The notes: generated from the letters alone by a model not told the origin. A stretch of DNA of 64,000 bases from Aphanomyces cochlioides (GCA_019828595.1 JAHQRK010000031.1:372001-436000), one strand, 5' to 3'; positions 1 to 10,015 are shown, counted from the first letter of the stretch. Made by a program: numbers and translations.

Positions 1-930
1 GTGCGACTCTGTGGACCAAATGGTGCTGCTCGTTATTCTTTGATCAATAATTCTTGGTGCAATGCCTCCTTTTTGGTAAACGAAATAGCCCCCAACACAG
101 CTCGCATACTATCTCCAGACATAGCCAAACTTCTTGCATTACCTCTCATGTACGCAGCTGTACAAGGCTCGAGTAAGTATAATAGTGACCATTCACTCAT
201 GCCTGGCGGCTTACAGAAAAAACTACTTCGAGCAATTCGTGCTGCAGCAAGAATTGACATGGCTTCTGATGTGCCTCAGTTCATTGATGTCATTCCAATC
301 ATTCCCAGTGGCTACGATGGAGAACTCAAGCTTGTGGACATTGGTATTGAGTTGTCGGATGACAGAGATTACAGCTCTAACTCATCATCACTTATGGCCG
401 CAGTGCTGTCTCAAGCAGCAGAAATAAATTCATTGAAGAGGCGTGTTGAGGAATTACAGTGCGAAAATCATGCTGAATTGGCATCTATGCATGCGACGAT
501 GCGCTCGCAGTTTGAGCGCTTAAGCTCTGTCGTGAAACGTATTGCAATACAGCCAGTTGTTCGTCCTGCTGCATGGAGCGGTGATCAAGCTCATTTGGCG
601 ACGCGACCTACCCAGAATCATCGTTTGTCAAAGCGTCCAAGAGATCTATTCGAGCTTTGGACTGAGTACGAGTTTGAAATACAAGGTAGCAAACCTGCCA
701 AGTTGTTCAGTGAGAAGGAGCGCGGTGCATGCAAATTCGTGTACTGTTTTCGCTTGAAGTTCTGGCGTCTTGTGGATGGAATGATCCGGCGGGGCCATTC
801 AAGTGACACGGCGATCGACGCAATCTATGCCAAGTACGGCAGGTCCATGTCTGTGACTTCAGTCTTGACTCAACTCCGCAAGTGCAAGCCACAGCTGAGT
901 GAATTTTGTCGATTTCATTCTAAATTGTGA
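1..930 (+). CDS. Transposon-type protein, C-terminal part (coiled coil plus basic C-terminal domain)
   Basis: The frame is open from base 1, so the true start lies outside the window; 309 residues are visible before the TGA at 928-930. Residues 128-180 are a heptad-rich coiled coil (EINSLKRRVEELQ). Residues 213-300 form a compact basic and aromatic domain (LFELWTEYEF, KPAKLF, AIDAIYAKYG). I recall similar C-terminal domains in repetitive oomycete proteins associated with tyrosine-recombinase transposons, but this is memory, not a search. No recombinase catalytic residues lie in the visible part. The Crypton at 33.8-35.9 kb also ends in a tryptophan-rich C-terminal domain, but the two are not obviously alignable. 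It could instead be a host DNA-binding protein. The frame has no breaks. Confidence 0.5.
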   Translation: MRLCGPNGAARYSLINNSWCNASFLVNEIAPNTARILSPDIAKLLALPLMYAAVQGSSKYNSDHSLMPGGLQKKLLRAIRAAARIDMASDVPQFIDVIPIIPSGYDGELKLVDIGIELSDDRDYSSNSSSLMAAVLSQAAEINSLKRRVEELQCENHAELASMHATMRSQFERLSSVVKRIAIQPVVRPAAWSGDQAHLATRPTQNHRLSKRPRDLFELWTEYEFEIQGSKPAKLFSEKERGACKFVYCFRLKFWRLVDGMIRRGHSSDTAIDAIYAKYGRSMSVTSVLTQLRKCKPQLSEFCRFHSKL

Positions 931-2134
931 GAGGGGTCTCAAATGTATCGATTTTTCAATCGATCTGCAAATCGATCAGCCAATCAGAATCGAGTATTAC
1001 CAAGTTCACGCAAAACACACCTATACACACGTGAATTTTATTTGGCCAATTTACCGTACTTTTCATTTATACTTGACTTCAGTATGATGGAATCGATTTG
1101 GAAATGAACTCAATTTTGGTAGAAAAATACAAATTTGGGTGAAAAAGACAATATATCTACCAATAATATTGCGTGATATTTGTGGTGTGATATCGTGTCA
1201 ATATGGTCATGGTTCTTTCGAGGAGGGTTCCCGATTGACTTGGTGAGAACAATCGTCTAAATGTGCTCCAAAGGCAAATCGTCGGACCTCCAAAATATAA
1301 TACAAATATCAATTTTAGAAGGCTATTTTGACCTTTGATCGGGATGGTACACGAAGCTTCGTCGCTGCGCTGGCGAGGCCAGAGGCCTCTCCACTAATTT
1401 TACGCTCAACGTGAGGAGCGCTGAATAACGTGGAATTCTCTTCGAGGTGGGTCGCTTGTTCAGAGTCGTGAGATTTGCAGCTTTTCTCTCACAAACTTAG
1501 GTCAGTTTTCAGCCAATCAATTGATAGTAAAATTATTTTTAGCCAACTATATTGTCCGGACGATTTCCGTGCGATTGGAAATATCGCCGGAATTCACAAT
1601 ATGACATGGGCAATAAGATGTGATTGGATGGAATGGGTTGGGAAATACGTGTAGTATGTTCAAGGTCACCAGAGGATCCCATGCAGCAGATCCCCCAGTG
1701 ACCTTCGGTCATGGACCACTTGGCGCATATAGCGCCAAGTCATCTTGATGACCGGTTTGCACGTGCTAGAAAGGCAATCGTACATGCAGGGAGGCCAGTC
1801 ACCTTATGGTGACATGATGCCTGTTGACGAATGATATGTTGGTGGGTTTAGCTGGAATTGTTAAAGTCCCACGTGTGAAATGTGTTTTTCCATAGCATTT
1901 TCATTGGCTTATTTATTTCGCGTACTTTTCTACCAATGAAGTAGAAGGCGAACTGGAGCTCATGGTTCAATCTCGTCGTGAAGAGATTCCTCGCCATGAT
2001 GGCTAGTGTACCTGGAATGGCCCTTGGATCACTAGGCCTTCTCAAACGGTGAATAAAGATGACAACGTCTTGCTAAAGAAAAGTCATTGAGGACGACGCT
2101 CAGTTCTGTGGCACTCCTCGTGCCGACTGACATA
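931..2134. other. Non-coding stretch
   Basis: No credible gene is visible. The stretch is AT-rich with short reverse-complement words around 950-980 (AATCGAT-type repeats). The only clear structure is the hairpin cluster at 1699-1813. Short open frames in all registers lack recognisable motifs. Confidence 0.5.
1699..1813. repeat. Cluster of four perfect short hairpins
   Basis: Four perfect inverted repeats follow one another. TGACC/GGTCA lies at 1699-1711. ACTTGGCGC/GCGCCAAGT with a five-base loop lies at 1718-1740. GTCATC/GATGAC lies at 1739-1752. GTCACC/GGTGAC with a TTAT loop lies at 1798-1813. Three of the stems share a GTCA core. The palindrome GCACGTGC also lies inside the cluster. This could be a structured RNA, a protein-binding array or a transposon terminus; nothing adjacent decides between them. 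Confidence 0.6.
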
Positions 2135-2281
2135 TCATTGATCTCTTCTCACAAAGTCAGTGAGACCAAATCGTCGAGTTCGAAGTTTTGTCCTGCAAAG
2201 AAGAGAATTGCCAATTTTTATCGCTTTCGAGCCGACTATCGTCAACAGTGCAATCTGGGCAACAACAAGGGCAAGACGCAT
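2135..2281 (-). CDS. Small secreted-protein family member, 48 aa, short variant
   Basis: ATG is at 2281. The N-terminus (MRLALVVAQIALLTIVGSKA) has the Met-Arg, hydrophobic core and small-residue cleavage site of a signal peptide. The remaining ~28 residues are basic (RTKLRTRRFGL). The 5' flank, promoter-like motif and first codons match the genes at 32505 and 50607, but the mature part is unrelated and shorter. It may be a truncated relative, the first exon of a spliced gene, or a recombinant of a shared 5' module with another 3' end. No RXLR-EER motif is present. I infer extracellular targeting from the signal peptide alone and know of no function. Confidence 0.45.
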   Translation of the reverse strand: MRLALVVAQIALLTIVGSKAIKIGNSLLCRTKLRTRRFGLTDFVRRDQ

Positions 2282-2289
2282 TACAAGGC

Positions 2290-2303
2290 AAGTTTCAAAA
2301 TGA
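2290..2303 (-). promoter_or_regulatory. Inr+FPR-like core promoter of the small secreted-protein gene
   Basis: On the minus strand TCATTTTGAAACTT ends 8 bases before the ATG at 2281. It resembles the oomycete initiator plus flanking promoter region (TCATTYY followed by CAWTTT-like sequence). The same block precedes the two related genes at 32.5 and 50.6 kb. Confidence 0.45.
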
Positions 2304-3569
2304 AAACGATCGAGAGGTAGGAAACCAAACGTTGCTCGGAATCGGGGAAGGCGGGCAGCAGTATGTACTCGGGCCGCAATGACTGTCCCATACAATTGGA
2401 CCTGCTTCTATGGCATGTTGTACAACACGATTTTGAGTTTTTGCTCAACAAGGTAATGCTGTTAGTACAACACGTTGTGCAACAGGAACATTACATATGG
2501 AGAAATGTATTTGTAAGGTGCATGGAGCACAAGCGTGAGCTCAAAGCTATGGTAAGATGTAACAATGGTACCTCGCGCATCCCCAGCGTAGATGGTTCTA
2601 GGAGGATCCATTTATTGGTAAAAGATACATTTAAAGAGAAAAATACATTGCAAATCGACGAAGTTGGCAATATTGGTGATTTGATACAGACCGAATCACG
2701 CCGGCGGATCGACTCACCAATCGACGCCATTGGCTAATAAATATTTTGGGCTATTGTGATTGGCTGAATAAAATTTGAGAGAAAGTACTATCTATCCCCA
2801 TGAGGGAAAGTACTGTTCTAATTTTTATTCATCCAATAGTTATGCTTGATGAAAACACTTGACTGATGGCAAAATTAAATAAAGCAATTCTATTGGTCGA
2901 AACTGGGTATTTTTGTTCCTTCAATCAAACATTGGGCTGTCAACAAAATCGTTGACGGCTCAAGAGTGATTGATGAGAGAGATTGATGAACAGCTCTCAT
3001 CGATAACCAAGCTCATCGGAGTCAGGTCTCTTAATGGAAAAGCTGTGTCAGGAGATTGTGAACAAGCTTTAAGTCCCTGGACAAAGCAGACTATCGCTGC
3101 TTGTCGGTATTCTTTAGCATCTAAACATCACCATGCAATCAATCAAATTGGTCTTCAAATCAACAATTCGATGAAAGAGACTATTGGACGAAAATGAAAT
3201 TATTAACGCTTTCATCAATCAAACATCAATCTCAATTGAACACCACTAATGTTTTGGCGTGATTTGCAAAGAACCAATCCAAATTGGGAAATTTCTAGTG
3301 AATCCACAATATAAAAAGTTGTTCTCTTAATCTACTCATGGATGCGATTCGACTGGTCATAGACCGATTTCGTGCAGGTGCCAATCAAATTGGATGCACA
3401 GCATGTCCACTCGATACGAGTGTAATGGGGAGCAACTCCGCAACATCGTACTGTCCGTTTAGACACCGCGGAAGTGCAGAGTTTGGAACGACATCTCCTC
3501 GATGACAATTGGTATACAAGATCGAACGTCCTGGTCAATTTCATCGAGAACATACCGAAATATAAAAAA
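2304..3569. other. Intergenic stretch without a convincing gene
   Basis: The part nearest 2304-2400 still resembles the 5' flank of the secreted-protein repeat at 50.65-50.71 kb. A 124-codon plus-strand frame opens at 2363 and includes palindromic words such as GTACAACACGTTGTGC, but I recognise no protein family in it. A TATA-like sequence (AATATAAAAAG) lies near 3310. Confidence 0.35.
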
Positions 3570-3738
3570 GTCCTTGCTGCGAAACGAGGTACCTACTGTA
3601 GTGCGACTGCTCTCACCCAAATGTTTTTTTCTCGCCGTTCCTCCAGCACGCCAACCCCAGGATATTTCCCCTCAATTCCCAAATAATATACCGGTATGTG
3701 AAAGTAGGATATTTCCCGCGATGAATGGATGATTGTAC
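3570..3738 (-). repeat. Fragment of dispersed repeat (inverted relative to 51.57-51.73 kb)
   Basis: This segment is the reverse complement, with few differences, of about 51,570-51,725; both contain the phrase for GGATATTTCCC followed by CGATGAATGGAT. The match stops abruptly near 3738. The neighbouring part of the same repeat reappears at 7440-7620, which shows that the sequence between was inserted later. Confidence 0.75.
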
Positions 3739-3755
3739 CTTACTGATTTTAATAT

Positions 3756-3772
3756 TATTAAAATCCAGAGTT
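3756..3772 (+). repeat. 17-bp direct repeat, left copy
   Basis: TATTAAAATCCAGAGTT is identical to 7416-7432 and lies about 18 bases inside the left edge of the inserted block. It may be a terminal signature of the insertion. Confidence 0.6.
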
Positions 3773-3793
3773 TTGTTCCACGATCTGACGACA

Positions 3794-3818
3794 AACCTGC
3801 TTATATTATAAGCAGGTT
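3794..3818. repeat. Perfect 12-bp-arm palindrome
   Basis: AACCTGCTTATA and TATAAGCAGGTT flank a single central T. A related word (AACCGGCTTATATTA) lies near the right edge of the block at about 7406. Rho-independent termination is not expected in this organism; a transposase-binding or folded element is possible. Confidence 0.6.
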
Positions 3819-3949
3819 AACGTCAATTACTGTAAAACCTGCAATAATGTGGCACCCTGAAATTGTTTGGCACCCATGAATATGAATACCTCTATATTTA
3901 AATAAATTTCATATCTTATTCTCCAAGAGTGAAATCAAGTTTTAGATTG

Positions 3950-5274
3950 TTAGGCATCATCGACAATGAGCAAATCGTCGAAAGCATCAACAATAGAGTT
4001 GTCGCCGTCATTTGTCAAATCTACGGCGGTGTCTTCTGTGGCCAAAGCAATTGCTCTTCGAAACATTTCACCCATGGATTCGTGCCAGAACAGGCCAAGG
4101 TCGCTGTCGTTTCCAAGCACATAGCGGACAAAACTTGTGACGATGCTTTGACGGGACACTTGGCTCCAGGCATTTTTCACCCATCCTCCATAAACGTCAT
4201 ATCCTGGTGCGCGGACGCGATTGTTTTGAGTGTGGCTGTGCTGTCCCGCAAACTTCCATGTATCGATTTCTTTTGCCAGACTTGATTTCATAGATTTGAA
4301 CCATGAATAGTCGGCAGGTTGCAAAAACGGCGTTAAGACACCAGGAATCACGACAAACAAAATACCATTCACTCTTTCGATTTCTTGCTGATATGACTCC
4401 GCGCACTATCAAATATGAGTAATAAGGGTCGACGATGGTACCGAAATTCAAACTGGATGTACTCGATGAAAGCATCCGAATTCATCCATGCGTTTTCAAC
4501 AGGGCAAATCACAAGACCATCTTCTATGACGATTTTCTTCGCCGACGTTTGCGTAGGCTTGAGCAATAGACATGGCTTTTTCTTTTCACCACATGCATTG
4601 GCACAGAACACTCCTGTGATGCGCATCTTTTCAAATCCAAATGATCGGATAGGCACATCGCGAGAACCACGGAAGTCAATTGTGGACTTGTTCGTATGGT
4701 CGAAGAAGACAGCTGATTCATCAAGGTTGTAAATACACTCTTCAGGCACACCGTGATCTTTGATTATTTTCCTCACATTTGTGTAGAAATGGATTGCGCG
4801 CTCGATGATCTCATGGTCCTGAAGCACTGGCTTTCGTGTTGCCTGGCGAAGGACAAGATCATGACGATAAAGAAAGCTCTCAAGCCAGCCGTTACTACAA
4901 CGCAGAGGCACTTCAAGCTCGTCTTTGAGTTCCTTCGCCCAGTCAACTATCATTGTTCGTGTAACTCTCCAATGAAAGGAACGTTGGTAGACGATGCGCT
5001 CAAAAAGGATTTCATCGAGCTCTTGACTTGTGAGACGACGACCAGCACCTTTCAGTCTTGATGCCGTTCTGTCTTCCTTGTGTCTCACACGCACTTCGTC
5101 TTCTTGTTTTATCCAGCTCTGAAGGCTACCTCTCAAGGCCCCATATCGTCGTGCAGCATATGAGATGTTGGTAGTCTTGGCCAGCTCTATGGCCTTGAGC
5201 TTGGTTTGCATGTCGAACTTCTTCTTTTTCTTCTTGCCTTCACTTGCCATGGTGCATGTAGAACTGTCAGCCAT
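3950..5274 (-). pseudogene. Pogo/Tigger-type transposase (CENP-B HTH + DDE_1), one frameshift
   Basis: This transposase would cut and paste a TA-targeting DNA element. The first 301 codons (ATG at 5274) hold a basic leader, a psq/CENP-B-like HTH (LKAIELAKTTNISYAARRYG) and the start of the DDE_1 catalytic domain. Asp 1 is in YNLDESAVFFDH and Asp 2 in LLIFDSARSHIS. The frame then shifts near 4380, and the remaining ~140 codons (to 3950) carry FLQPADYSWFK with the third Asp and an acidic tail. All three catalytic residues exist, but in two frames. The second pogo gene (5538-6845) starts 263 bp away in the opposite direction and shifts frame in the same place. It is probably inactive unless recoded. 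Confidence 0.85.
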
Positions 5275-5537
5275 TGATTCAGCTATCCAGGATGTTGAAA
5301 ACTGATACCCTTTTAATTTAATATATACATGATGTTTGACTTATATACTGTATATTCTCTATTTACACTCCATGGCGTAGTAACTTAGTACGCCATGTCG
5401 ACTGTGGCGTTTTATTAGATAACCTTTATAAATACATACTAACAGTATTGAGGCAAATATAAACTATGAGAGAAATAAAGTCTCTTGAGCAGTTCAAAGC
5501 CAGCCATTGTCCAGAAGCCAGTCTATCAATCAAGTGA
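5275..5537. other. Head-to-head spacer between two pogo transposases, with hairpin
   Basis: This 263-bp AT-rich spacer would hold both promoters. At 5371-5397, CATGGCGTA and TACGCCATG form a 9-bp stem. CTGTATA-type words near 5348 resemble the sequence near 7065 after the second gene, so element ends may lie here, but I could not define TIRs. Confidence 0.45.
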
Positions 5538-6845
5538 ATGGTGAAGTCATTCACAACCAAGAAGAAGCTTGAAGCCGTTGATTATGCTAAGCTGCACGGC
5601 AAAAGTGCAGCTGCAAGACGATTCGGTGCCACTCGATCGTCTATTCGTTATTCGTGGATGGATGAACCAAGAACCTCAACTACGGGACTTGATGGTGACA
5701 AACCCAAGCGCCAAGCGACTTTCAGGCGGCGGCCGTCCATTGACAAGCGAGGAACATGATTCAATCATCTTTGAGAGGATATTATTCAACCGAATCGAAG
5801 GCTATCGAGTCGCGCGATCCATGATCATTAACTGGGCAACCGACTTGGCTGAAGAATTGGACATCAATCTTGGTTGCTCGACGGGATAGCTTACGCGTTT
5901 CTTTTCACGGCACGATCTTGTGCTGCGACAAGAAACCCGTAAGCCGATCCTATCGGATGACCAAGTTATCGAACGTGGGCTGAACTTTATCCAGCAAGCT
6001 CGTTTGCTTATCTCAACGTATGATATTCCAATGTCATGCATCTACAACTTGGACGAAACAGCGATCTTTTTCGATCACTCCAAGCAAAAGACGATTGAGC
6101 TACGTGGTGCTTTGGATGTACCAATTAAATCTTTTGGATTGGAAAAGATTCGAATCACTGCCCTCATGGCGGCAAGTGCTGATGGCGTCAAGCGCAAGCC
6201 TTGTCTCTTGTTGCGATCGCGAGACGACGAAACGAGTATACGTCAGGAGAACGGCATGGTTCTCTTGACCACGAAAAATTCCTGGATGAACTCAAACGCA
6301 TTCATTGCGTATATCAAGTATGAATTTGCTTTTCATCCGCGGCCATTACTTTTGATTTTTGACAGCGCTAGAAGCCACATCAGCCAAATGGTGAAATCTT
6401 TTTGCATGCTAACAATATTTTGACGCTAGTGATACCTGGTGGAATGACTGGCTTTTTAAAGCCAGCAGATTTTAGCTGGTTTAAGTCTGTCAAGTCAGCC
6501 CTTGCTTGTGAAATTGATGCGTGGAAGCGTCATGGTCCTTTTGAATACACGTCTGGAAATCGTGTCAAAGCACCTCCAATTGAGGTCTATGGTGAATGGA
6601 TAAAAGCAGCCTGGAACCAAGTTGACAAGACAATTGTGGAGAAGAGCTTTGTTCGATGTGTTGTTGGAAACAACGACGAGCTTTCACTTGCTCGACACGA
6701 CAAATACGGCGATGAATTCAGTCGCCGACTGCAGCAAATCTACTCTGATGAAGAGACAAAGGAGTCAAGTGAAGATGACCATGCCGTCGACAACATTGTT
6801 GAAAACTTTGACGACTTGCTTGTCATTGATGAGTATGTTGAATGA
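5538..6845 (+). pseudogene. Pogo/Tigger-type transposase, second copy, broken
   Basis: Homologous to the minus-strand gene at 3950-5274. It begins MVKSFTTKKKLEAVDYAKL with the HTH (AAARRFGATRSSIR). The frame shifts near 5650, a TAG at 5887-5889 interrupts it in frame, and the frame shifts again near 6400. Asp 1 is in YNLDETAIFFDHS, Asp 2 in LLIFDSARSHIS, and Asp 3 in GFLKPADFSWFK. The tail is acidic and ends at 6845. At least three lesions make it a pseudogene. It is clearly a relative rather than an identical duplicate of its neighbour, so the pair did not arise by very recent inversion. Confidence 0.85.
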
Positions 6846-7415
6846 ATGAAGCATACGTGTCTTCACTTTTCACGTATAAATTTATATTATGTTGAATAGA
6901 AGAGTTAAGAGGTATAAAATTAAAGAGTACAGTGGTACTGAGTGTGGCGTACTAATAGAGAGTGGTGTCTTATTAGAGAACGTACAGTATTTAGAGAGTT
7001 TTTTTAATTATATGGCAGCAAGAGGGTGCTATACTGTGTTGTATGGCATGCCATATATTTGGAGGTTATACAGTATATAGAAGTTTGTAAATGACTGCCT
7101 GATTACTGTGCCACAGATGTTTTTTTGGTAGTATCGACTAGTTCTGAATAGTATCTACTAAAGAGTAATACAAAATTTTATATAAAAATAGTAGTACTAT
7201 ATCCATGAAAATCCAAATCACTACTGTGGGAGAATCTAAATCACTTGAAAATTGAATGTGAAAGTGGTTTTCAATTTCTCATTATCCATTGGACAAAAGG
7301 CGTTGATTCAAGAACTATTACAACCTTCACGATGTGATGTGTCGAAAAATACCCAATACAAAGCAATTTGAGTTCACTTTATAAAAATATACATCTCAGA
7401 AGGAAAACCGGCTTA
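6846..7415. other. AT-rich 3' flank of the pogo block
   Basis: No gene is visible. A perfect 14-bp palindrome TATGGCATGCCATA lies at 7042-7055, and CTGTATA-type words nearby may mark an element end. The remainder is AT-rich. Confidence 0.45.
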
Positions 7416-7432
7416 TATTAAAATCCAGAGTT
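7416..7432 (+). repeat. 17-bp direct repeat, right copy
   Basis: Identical to 3756-3772 and close to the right edge of the inserted block. Confidence 0.6.
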
Positions 7433-7439
7433 GCAACTT

Positions 7440-7620
7440 GTTACATTTCCCCGATTTCAGCCTGCAGTTGCTTCTCTTTGGTGTGTATGTTTTCTGTACA
7501 CGAGCTCTTTTCTCACTGACGATCTTGCCACACGAACACGGTAATAAAGACTGTCCAGCTCATCGTGGGATGTCATTATGGGTCCATCGTACTGTCACGT
7601 GTTGCCCGTCAATGTAGTTA
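7440..7620 (-). repeat. Fragment of dispersed repeat (inverted relative to 51.37-51.56 kb)
   Basis: Reverse complement of about 51,370-51,555, including TTACATTTCCCCGATTTCAG and the phrase around ATGGGTCCATCGT. It continues the repeat interrupted after 3738. Confidence 0.75.
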
Positions 7621-7723
7621 TAATGACCATATATAATATAAATAATAAAAATAAAAATACCTAGTATTTTTATTGTGTCTCGTTCCCACTCATTGAAAGT
7701 TGAAGATCATGGTATACAATTTT

Positions 7724-7998
7724 TCATATATTTTTACTCATGAATTGCTTGAAAGAAATTCGGTTTTCGGAAAGGTTTGTACCTAGTGTGATCCTATTGG
7801 ACAATAAAGTGCCAAAGATCGAAGGACGGCACAGAGAGATCGATCGATGGTTCTCATTGCTGTCGACGTCGTTGGTTGCGATTCTGGAGATGGAAGTCGG
7901 AGCTGCGCAGCTCACACGGCATACACATTCATGGAGTTGTCATATTCCTGTATGACTCTCAACTTCTCGGCCACTGATATAGTTGCTCGACGGGGCAT
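7724..7998 (-). pseudogene. Possible HTH N-terminal fragment of another DNA-transposon protein
   Basis: The minus-strand ATG at 7998 opens MPRRATISVAEKLRVIQEYD, which looks like the first helix pair of a psq/CENP-B-type HTH. The frame stops at 7912-7914, and another frame stays open to 7724 without recognisable motifs. The TIR element starting at 8032 is inserted 33 bp upstream of this ATG and would have separated it from its promoter. The homology is weak, so this could be chance. Confidence 0.3.
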
Positions 7999-8031
7999 CA
8001 AGCCGAGGAGGACAAGATTGCAGTCAGTGTA

Positions 8032-8057
8032 CAGGGAACGACGGAATTTTGGCACTA
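8032..8057 (+). repeat. Left TIR, 26-bp perfect core
   Basis: Starts CAGGGAACGACGGAATTTTG directly after TA. It is followed by the palindrome CACTAGTG (starting inside the core), where the right TIR has CACTATTAATAGTG. Confidence 0.88.
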
Positions 8058-8525
8058 GTGGTACTTCGGGTTCTTCTCTTATTCTCCAATGAGAGTGAGC
8101 AATTTTCGTCACACATATTCGAACTTCGTAAATTAATTCCTCCAATGGTTGAACGATCCTGTTAATAAAATACATCCAGAAGAATAATTATAAAAATATC
8201 TCATTAAATTAAATTAAGCATGGATAGTGTGTGTTTCAGAGACATTATTTGATGCCTATTTAGCCAAACAAATATTAATATTCCAGAGATTATATTAATA
8301 GTTTTAGCCTTTCAGTAATCGAGTGAAAAACCCAAATATTAGTCTTAAAACGTCTTTAGCATCTAATGTCAGGTAATAAAATGCATACAAGTATCTATAA
8401 AAACGCGTTTAATGTAATAAAAACGTTTTGAATGCGTTTAACCTACTTTTGGAGAAGAAGATCTCAAACTACCTACCTGTAAACACAAACAACAGTCATA
8501 AAACATGGAATATATTGAGTTAAAC

Positions 8526-9690
8526 CTATGCTGGGGGAATTGCCTTTATGAAAGATTGCTTCACAACATCCTCAGAGATAATGTCCCAAGCTCTTATGAC
8601 CCGCTTGATAAGTCTCATTCTCTTCATCGCTGCCGTTGGTGATTCTTCATCGACATCGTCGTCATCCATTGCATCTTCAAGTAACCACAGGTCGCGTAGA
8701 TGCCTCTTGAAAGGAGCCATGACTCCTACATCTAGAGGTTGCAGGTGGAAGGTTGAATTTGGAGGAAGGGCGGCCAATGTCGAGCCAAGCTCAACTTCGA
8801 CGATACGCCGGGAGTGCGAACTCACGTGACTATCAAAGTTGTCAACTATGAGCACGCTTGGCTCAGTTGCTGCCTCCTTGAGTAAATTTCGCAAATAGAA
8901 AGCCCAGACGTCGGCATCCATCCAAGCATTGCACTGCATGGCGTAAAAGTGATCAGAGGGGAAGAGGGGAAACTCCCTTCTTTCGATCAATCCACCCGGT
9001 GCTCCACGCATAAGAAAGAGAACAGGGAGTTTCACCCCATTGCCTCTGACGGTCAACACTGCAGTCATCCTCATTGAGTGCTTTTCGCCTGCCGACAAGG
9101 CTGAATTGCCGCCTCTCACAGACCAGATTGTCCGTGGCGGCATGTCGAAATAGACGGCCGTTTCGTCGACATTGTACACTTGCTCGGAGCTGTAAGCAGA
9201 TGTCTTCGATGAAAGACTTCGGCAAACTCGTTCCGGAACCCTTTGAGCTCCTCTTGGTTGCATTTGATTTTGTTGGGTTTCTGCTTGTAGAAACCATGTC
9301 GGTCGCAGAATCGCTGTATCATTCTCATGAGGTTGTTGTAGGCTCTGTTCGTGTCGCTGGACGCCATATACGTGTCGAGCCACTGGTGTTGATGACGCTT
9401 AAGAGAGTTGATGATGTGTATTGATGTTATCGCCCTCTCCCTACTCCTACGCTCAGCAATGTAATCTACTAGAGCATCGGGACTCGGGAGTGCTTCGGGG
9501 CGGCCTCGCCGGGAATGTTTTTGTTCTTTTTGTTGGGTACTTGGTTGTATTTTTCTTGCTTGGCTACCCACTTACGTATTGTGCTGGGATCGACATCAAA
9601 TTTCTTGGCGACTTCGTAGCTTGAGATGGTGTCAAGCAGGGCTATCGCTTCGAGCTTGGTTTTGACGGTGCTCCGTTGGGTGGCTGGCAT
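8526..9690 (-). pseudogene. Pogo-like transposase (HTH + DDE_1) with two frameshifts
   Basis: The ATG at 9690 opens MPATQRSTVKTKLEAIALL with a short HTH (YEVAKKFDVDPSTIRKWV). Around 9530, in an A-rich run, the frame shifts to one coding for a basic second HTH region (SRRGRPEALP, then WLDTYMASSDTNRAYNNL). Near 9200 it shifts again into the DDE_1 core, which runs to 8526. Asp 1 is in YNVDETAVYFDM, Asp 2 in VLIVDNFDSH, and Asp 3 in LQPLDVGVMAPFK, so the full triad persists. It is less similar to the 4-7 kb pair than those are to each other. It lies inside a TIR-bounded element, so it was its own transposase before decay. Confidence 0.88.
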
Positions 9691-9834
9691 GGAGTTGATG
9701 AAAACGGTTGATAAAGGTAATAAAAATACAAATGTCTATTTTAGACTATGTTATTATAGTATTCATCTCAATTCTACTTGATTGGATAATATTCAAGAGG
9801 TTCTTGACGGCAACATTCGAAGTACCACTATTAA

Positions 9835-9860
9835 TAGTGCCAAAATTCCGTCGTTCCCTG
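9835..9860 (-). repeat. Right TIR, 26-bp perfect core
   Basis: The reverse complement starts CAGGGAACGACGGAATTTTG and is followed by TA at 9861-9862. The palindrome CACTATTAATAGTG overlaps its inner end. Confidence 0.88.
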
Positions 9861-10015
9861 TAGTGTCTCCAGCTGCACATTCATAAATTGTTAAAATTTT
9901 AACCAATCGAATGGAAAGAAATGGAATCGATGTGAAATTACACTTTTGGGATTGATTTGTACCTATCTATTACTTAAGGCTCTAACGCAACACGTAAGTA
10001 CGAGACTAAGTACGT

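Larger units (their letters stand above)
3739..7439. mobile_element. Insertion block holding two head-to-head pogo elements
   Basis: The flanks (3570-3738 and 7440-7620) are adjacent in the reference copy of the dispersed repeat at 51.37-51.73 kb, so this ~3.7 kb is an insertion. It contains two transposase pseudogenes transcribed away from each other. A 17-bp direct repeat lies just inside each edge (3756-3772 and 7416-7432). Exact ends and target duplications could not be fixed, and it may represent two nested insertions. Confidence 0.6.
8032..9860 (-). mobile_element. Pogo-like DNA transposon with TIRs and TA target duplication
   Basis: Both ends are visible. CAGGGAACGACGG... begins at 8032, and its reverse complement ends at 9860, with TA on each side (8030-8031 and 9861-9862). 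The first 26 bp of the two TIRs are identical, and similarity resumes (GTGGTACTTCG) after a short asymmetric insert. TA duplication and a DDE_1 transposase fit the pogo/Tc1-mariner group. The 1,829-bp element holds one broken transposase gene on the minus strand. The ~470 bases from 8058 to 8525 are non-coding and AT-rich. Confidence 0.88.

Noticed and set aside
2135..2281. RXLR effector assignment for the 48-residue secreted protein
   Set aside because: It has a signal peptide but only RTKLR/RTRR-like basic residues, and no RXLR-dEER pattern.
2363..2737. 124-codon frame as a gene
   Set aside because: No family resemblance, and part overlaps palindromic and repeat-derived sequence.
6382..6430. 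Short intron (GTGAAATC...GCTAG, with CTAAC branch-like site) in the second pogo gene
   Set aside because: Removal of 39 nt does not restore the frame.
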